Origin: Dichomitus squalens LYAD-421 SS1
Lineage: Eukaryota > Basidiomycota > Agaricomycetes > Polyporales > Polyporaceae
Length of the DNA: 17,413 bases
Assembly: GCF_000275845.1 (NCBI RefSeq)
Contig: NW_006766891.1
Span: 312,128 to 329,540, forward strand
Reading direction: 5' to 3'
In this document: positions 16,320-17,413 of the stretch, in pieces
Position numbering within the stretch: the first letter of the stretch is position 1
Layout of the letters: every line of letters starts with the position of its first letter
The notes under the pieces: generated by a model
Seen by the model: only the letters and a program-made list of their open reading frames with translations
What the model was told of the DNA's origin: nothing
Databases searched by the model: none
Program-made: the position numbers and the translations under genes

Positions 16320-16665
16320 GGCTCAAAATAGAGATCATCATTGTATCAAATTGTGCACACATGTTACTGACAAGAACAGCAATATATACCTCAGTTATGG
16401 TCGAGTTCTGTCTATTTATACTGCTTATAGGACTAGGAAGAGGAGCGATCAATGGGCACCTAAACACGGGTGTTTGAACACTTTCCATCAGTATGAGCTT
16501 GGCATTACAGTGAAGAGTGTATCAATACAGAGAACCAAAAATGCGCTGCCTCGGGCGCTGATTGAAGCACACGTGCGTCATCACGTGCATCTGTGTTCCC
16601 GCCACGAGGCAGCGCGCCCTCAAGTCTGTCGTGTAGAGGTTGTGAAATAGTATGCAACTTGCTTC
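16320..16665. other. Unassigned stretch, probably 5' part of the following Tc1-like element
   Basis: No convincing coding sequence. It holds a strong palindrome at 16543-16615 about 50 bp before the transposase ATG, so at least its right half may be the subterminal and promoter region of the Tc1-like element. I could not find the terminal repeat, because the other end of that element lies outside the window. Confidence 0.35.
16543..16615. repeat. Long-stem palindrome (11-bp arms)
   Basis: GCGCTGCCTCG (16543-16553) is the exact complement of CGAGGCAGCGC (16605-16615), with 51 bp between that contain two CACGTG motifs. It lies upstream of the Tc1-like transposase frame. Confidence 0.6.
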
Positions 16666-17102
16666 ATGCCTCGACGTCCTGTCTCTCGCGATATCAAGGA
16701 TTGCATCCCTGTTCTGCGCTTTGAACAGGGGCACTCCATAGAAGACATCTGTACTGTCCTAGGCATCAAGAAGAGCCTCGTGTACACCACTCTGCAGTAT
16801 TACCAGAAGTATGGTGTCTCGTACAATCCCCTCGCATGCAAGTCAGGCAGACATCGCAGCTCTGGACTTGTTGTCCCCCACATTCGCGCTCTTCTCGAGG
16901 AGCATCCAACTCTCTATGCTGATGAAATACAGGATTATTTGGCAAATGAGTTCCTCATCCATGTTTCCATCTGTACAGTCCTCTGCACTCTCCAATGCAT
17001 GCATTGGTCCTCCAAGGCAGTCACAAGAATTGCCAAGGAGAGGAATGATGTATTGCACCATGACTATATTGTCCGCATGGCCAAGCTTGTCACAGACCCT
17101 GC
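16666..17102 (+). pseudogene. Tc1/mariner-like transposase, N-terminal part, cut by LTR-X
   Basis: About 145 residues remain from ATG at 16666. The start MPRRPVSRDIKDCIPVLR and then SIEDICTVLGIKKSLVY form the first homeodomain-like helix-turn-helix that binds the terminal repeats. It is followed by a GRHRSS-type basic linker and a second helix-turn-helix (HPTLYADEIQDYL...VSICTVLCTL). The frame is open up to VTDPA, where LTR-X begins (17103); in related proteins the first catalytic Asp block follows within a few residues. The catalytic domain is therefore absent from the window. No stops occur before the insertion. Confidence 0.75.
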
Positions 17103-17413
17103 TGTCACGAACCGCCCTCACGGCGCTACGTTTCCTTTTCGATTTGGACCACTGCCTCGTACGTTTCCTTATTGTTCACTACTCGCTACGGTTTCCCTTT
17201 GTCCACACACGGACAATAGCTCCCTTTGTCCCCACGTCCGCTATTGTCCTACACCCCTTGTACTCCGTACCCATGGCGACGCTATTGTTCTCTAGCGCCC
17301 ATTGTTCGTTCCCTGTATATAGCTGGATCCCTTGCTACCTGGAGACTCTAGTTTCGACCTCTTGTCTCCAGGTAAGCCATCGTGTATTTCGCTCTGTAGA
17401 TACTTCGCTCAAT
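17103..17413 (+). repeat. LTR-X copy 3, partial, runs off the window
   Basis: It starts TGTCACGAACCGCC and follows the order of copy 2, including the TATATA box near 17317 and the inverted repeat at 17338-17372. It is visibly more diverged from copies 1 and 2 than they are from each other. It may be a 5' LTR of a further plus-strand element or a solo LTR; the right end is not in the window. Confidence 0.85.

Noticed and set aside
16119..16650. Plus-strand frames of 63 and 143 codons
   Set aside because: They cross the right arm of the inverted-repeat element and the palindrome and show no conserved motif.

Overview
The window looks like a gene-poor, transposon-packed block of a filamentous fungal genome, most likely a basidiomycete (Agaricomycete). 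The reasons are: Ty3/Gypsy chromovirus-type gag, protease and chromodomain pieces; a hAT transposase split by many short GT-AG introns (most about 50-190 nt); Tc1/mariner-like transposases of a type I associate with basidiomycetes; and a Fet3-type ferroxidase fragment that still carries introns. I see no ordinary single-copy host gene, tRNA, rRNA or CRISPR array.

Layout, left to right. 1-212 is an LTR-like piece with a TATA box. 213-3897 holds a minus-strand Gypsy element (element 1): leader, a very long gag with a CCHC knuckle, and a protease in the -1 frame. The gag/protease junction carries what looks like a textbook -1 ribosomal frameshift signal. Its 5' LTR follows (LTR-A, 3898-4537). 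After an AT-rich non-coding stretch come two related LTR-like pieces (LTR-C 5334-5923, LTR-B from 5924). LTR-B is split by a 913-bp Tc1/mariner-type element with clean 35-bp inverted repeats and TA duplications (6129-7041). LTR-B is then cut by an LTR of a second Gypsy family (LTR-X, 7103-7534, minus orientation).

7535-8730 and 15206-15750 are the two remaining ends of element 2, a plus-strand Gypsy chromovirus: a weak gag trace, protease and the start of reverse transcriptase on the left; the chromodomain end, polypurine tract and 3' LTR-X on the right. Between them lies a complete hAT transposon (8731-15205). Its transposase reconstructs on the minus strand as 11 exons and 864 codons with no internal stop, with all three expected acidic residues. 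One intron is 2.6 kb and contains pieces of other genes, including the C-terminal half of a ferroxidase.

After element 2 come a non-coding element with long inverted repeats (15751-16319), a short unassigned stretch with a strong palindrome, the N-terminal part of a Tc1-like transposase (16666-17102), and a third LTR-X copy that cuts it and runs off the window.

The relative order of insertions can be read: LTR-B is older than the Tc1 element and LTR-X in it; element 2 is older than the hAT; the last Tc1 gene is older than the third LTR-X. The Gypsy frames are broken mostly by stop codons rather than indels, and many LTR-X differences fall at CpG sites. The hAT frame is clean, so it is probably the youngest and possibly still active component.
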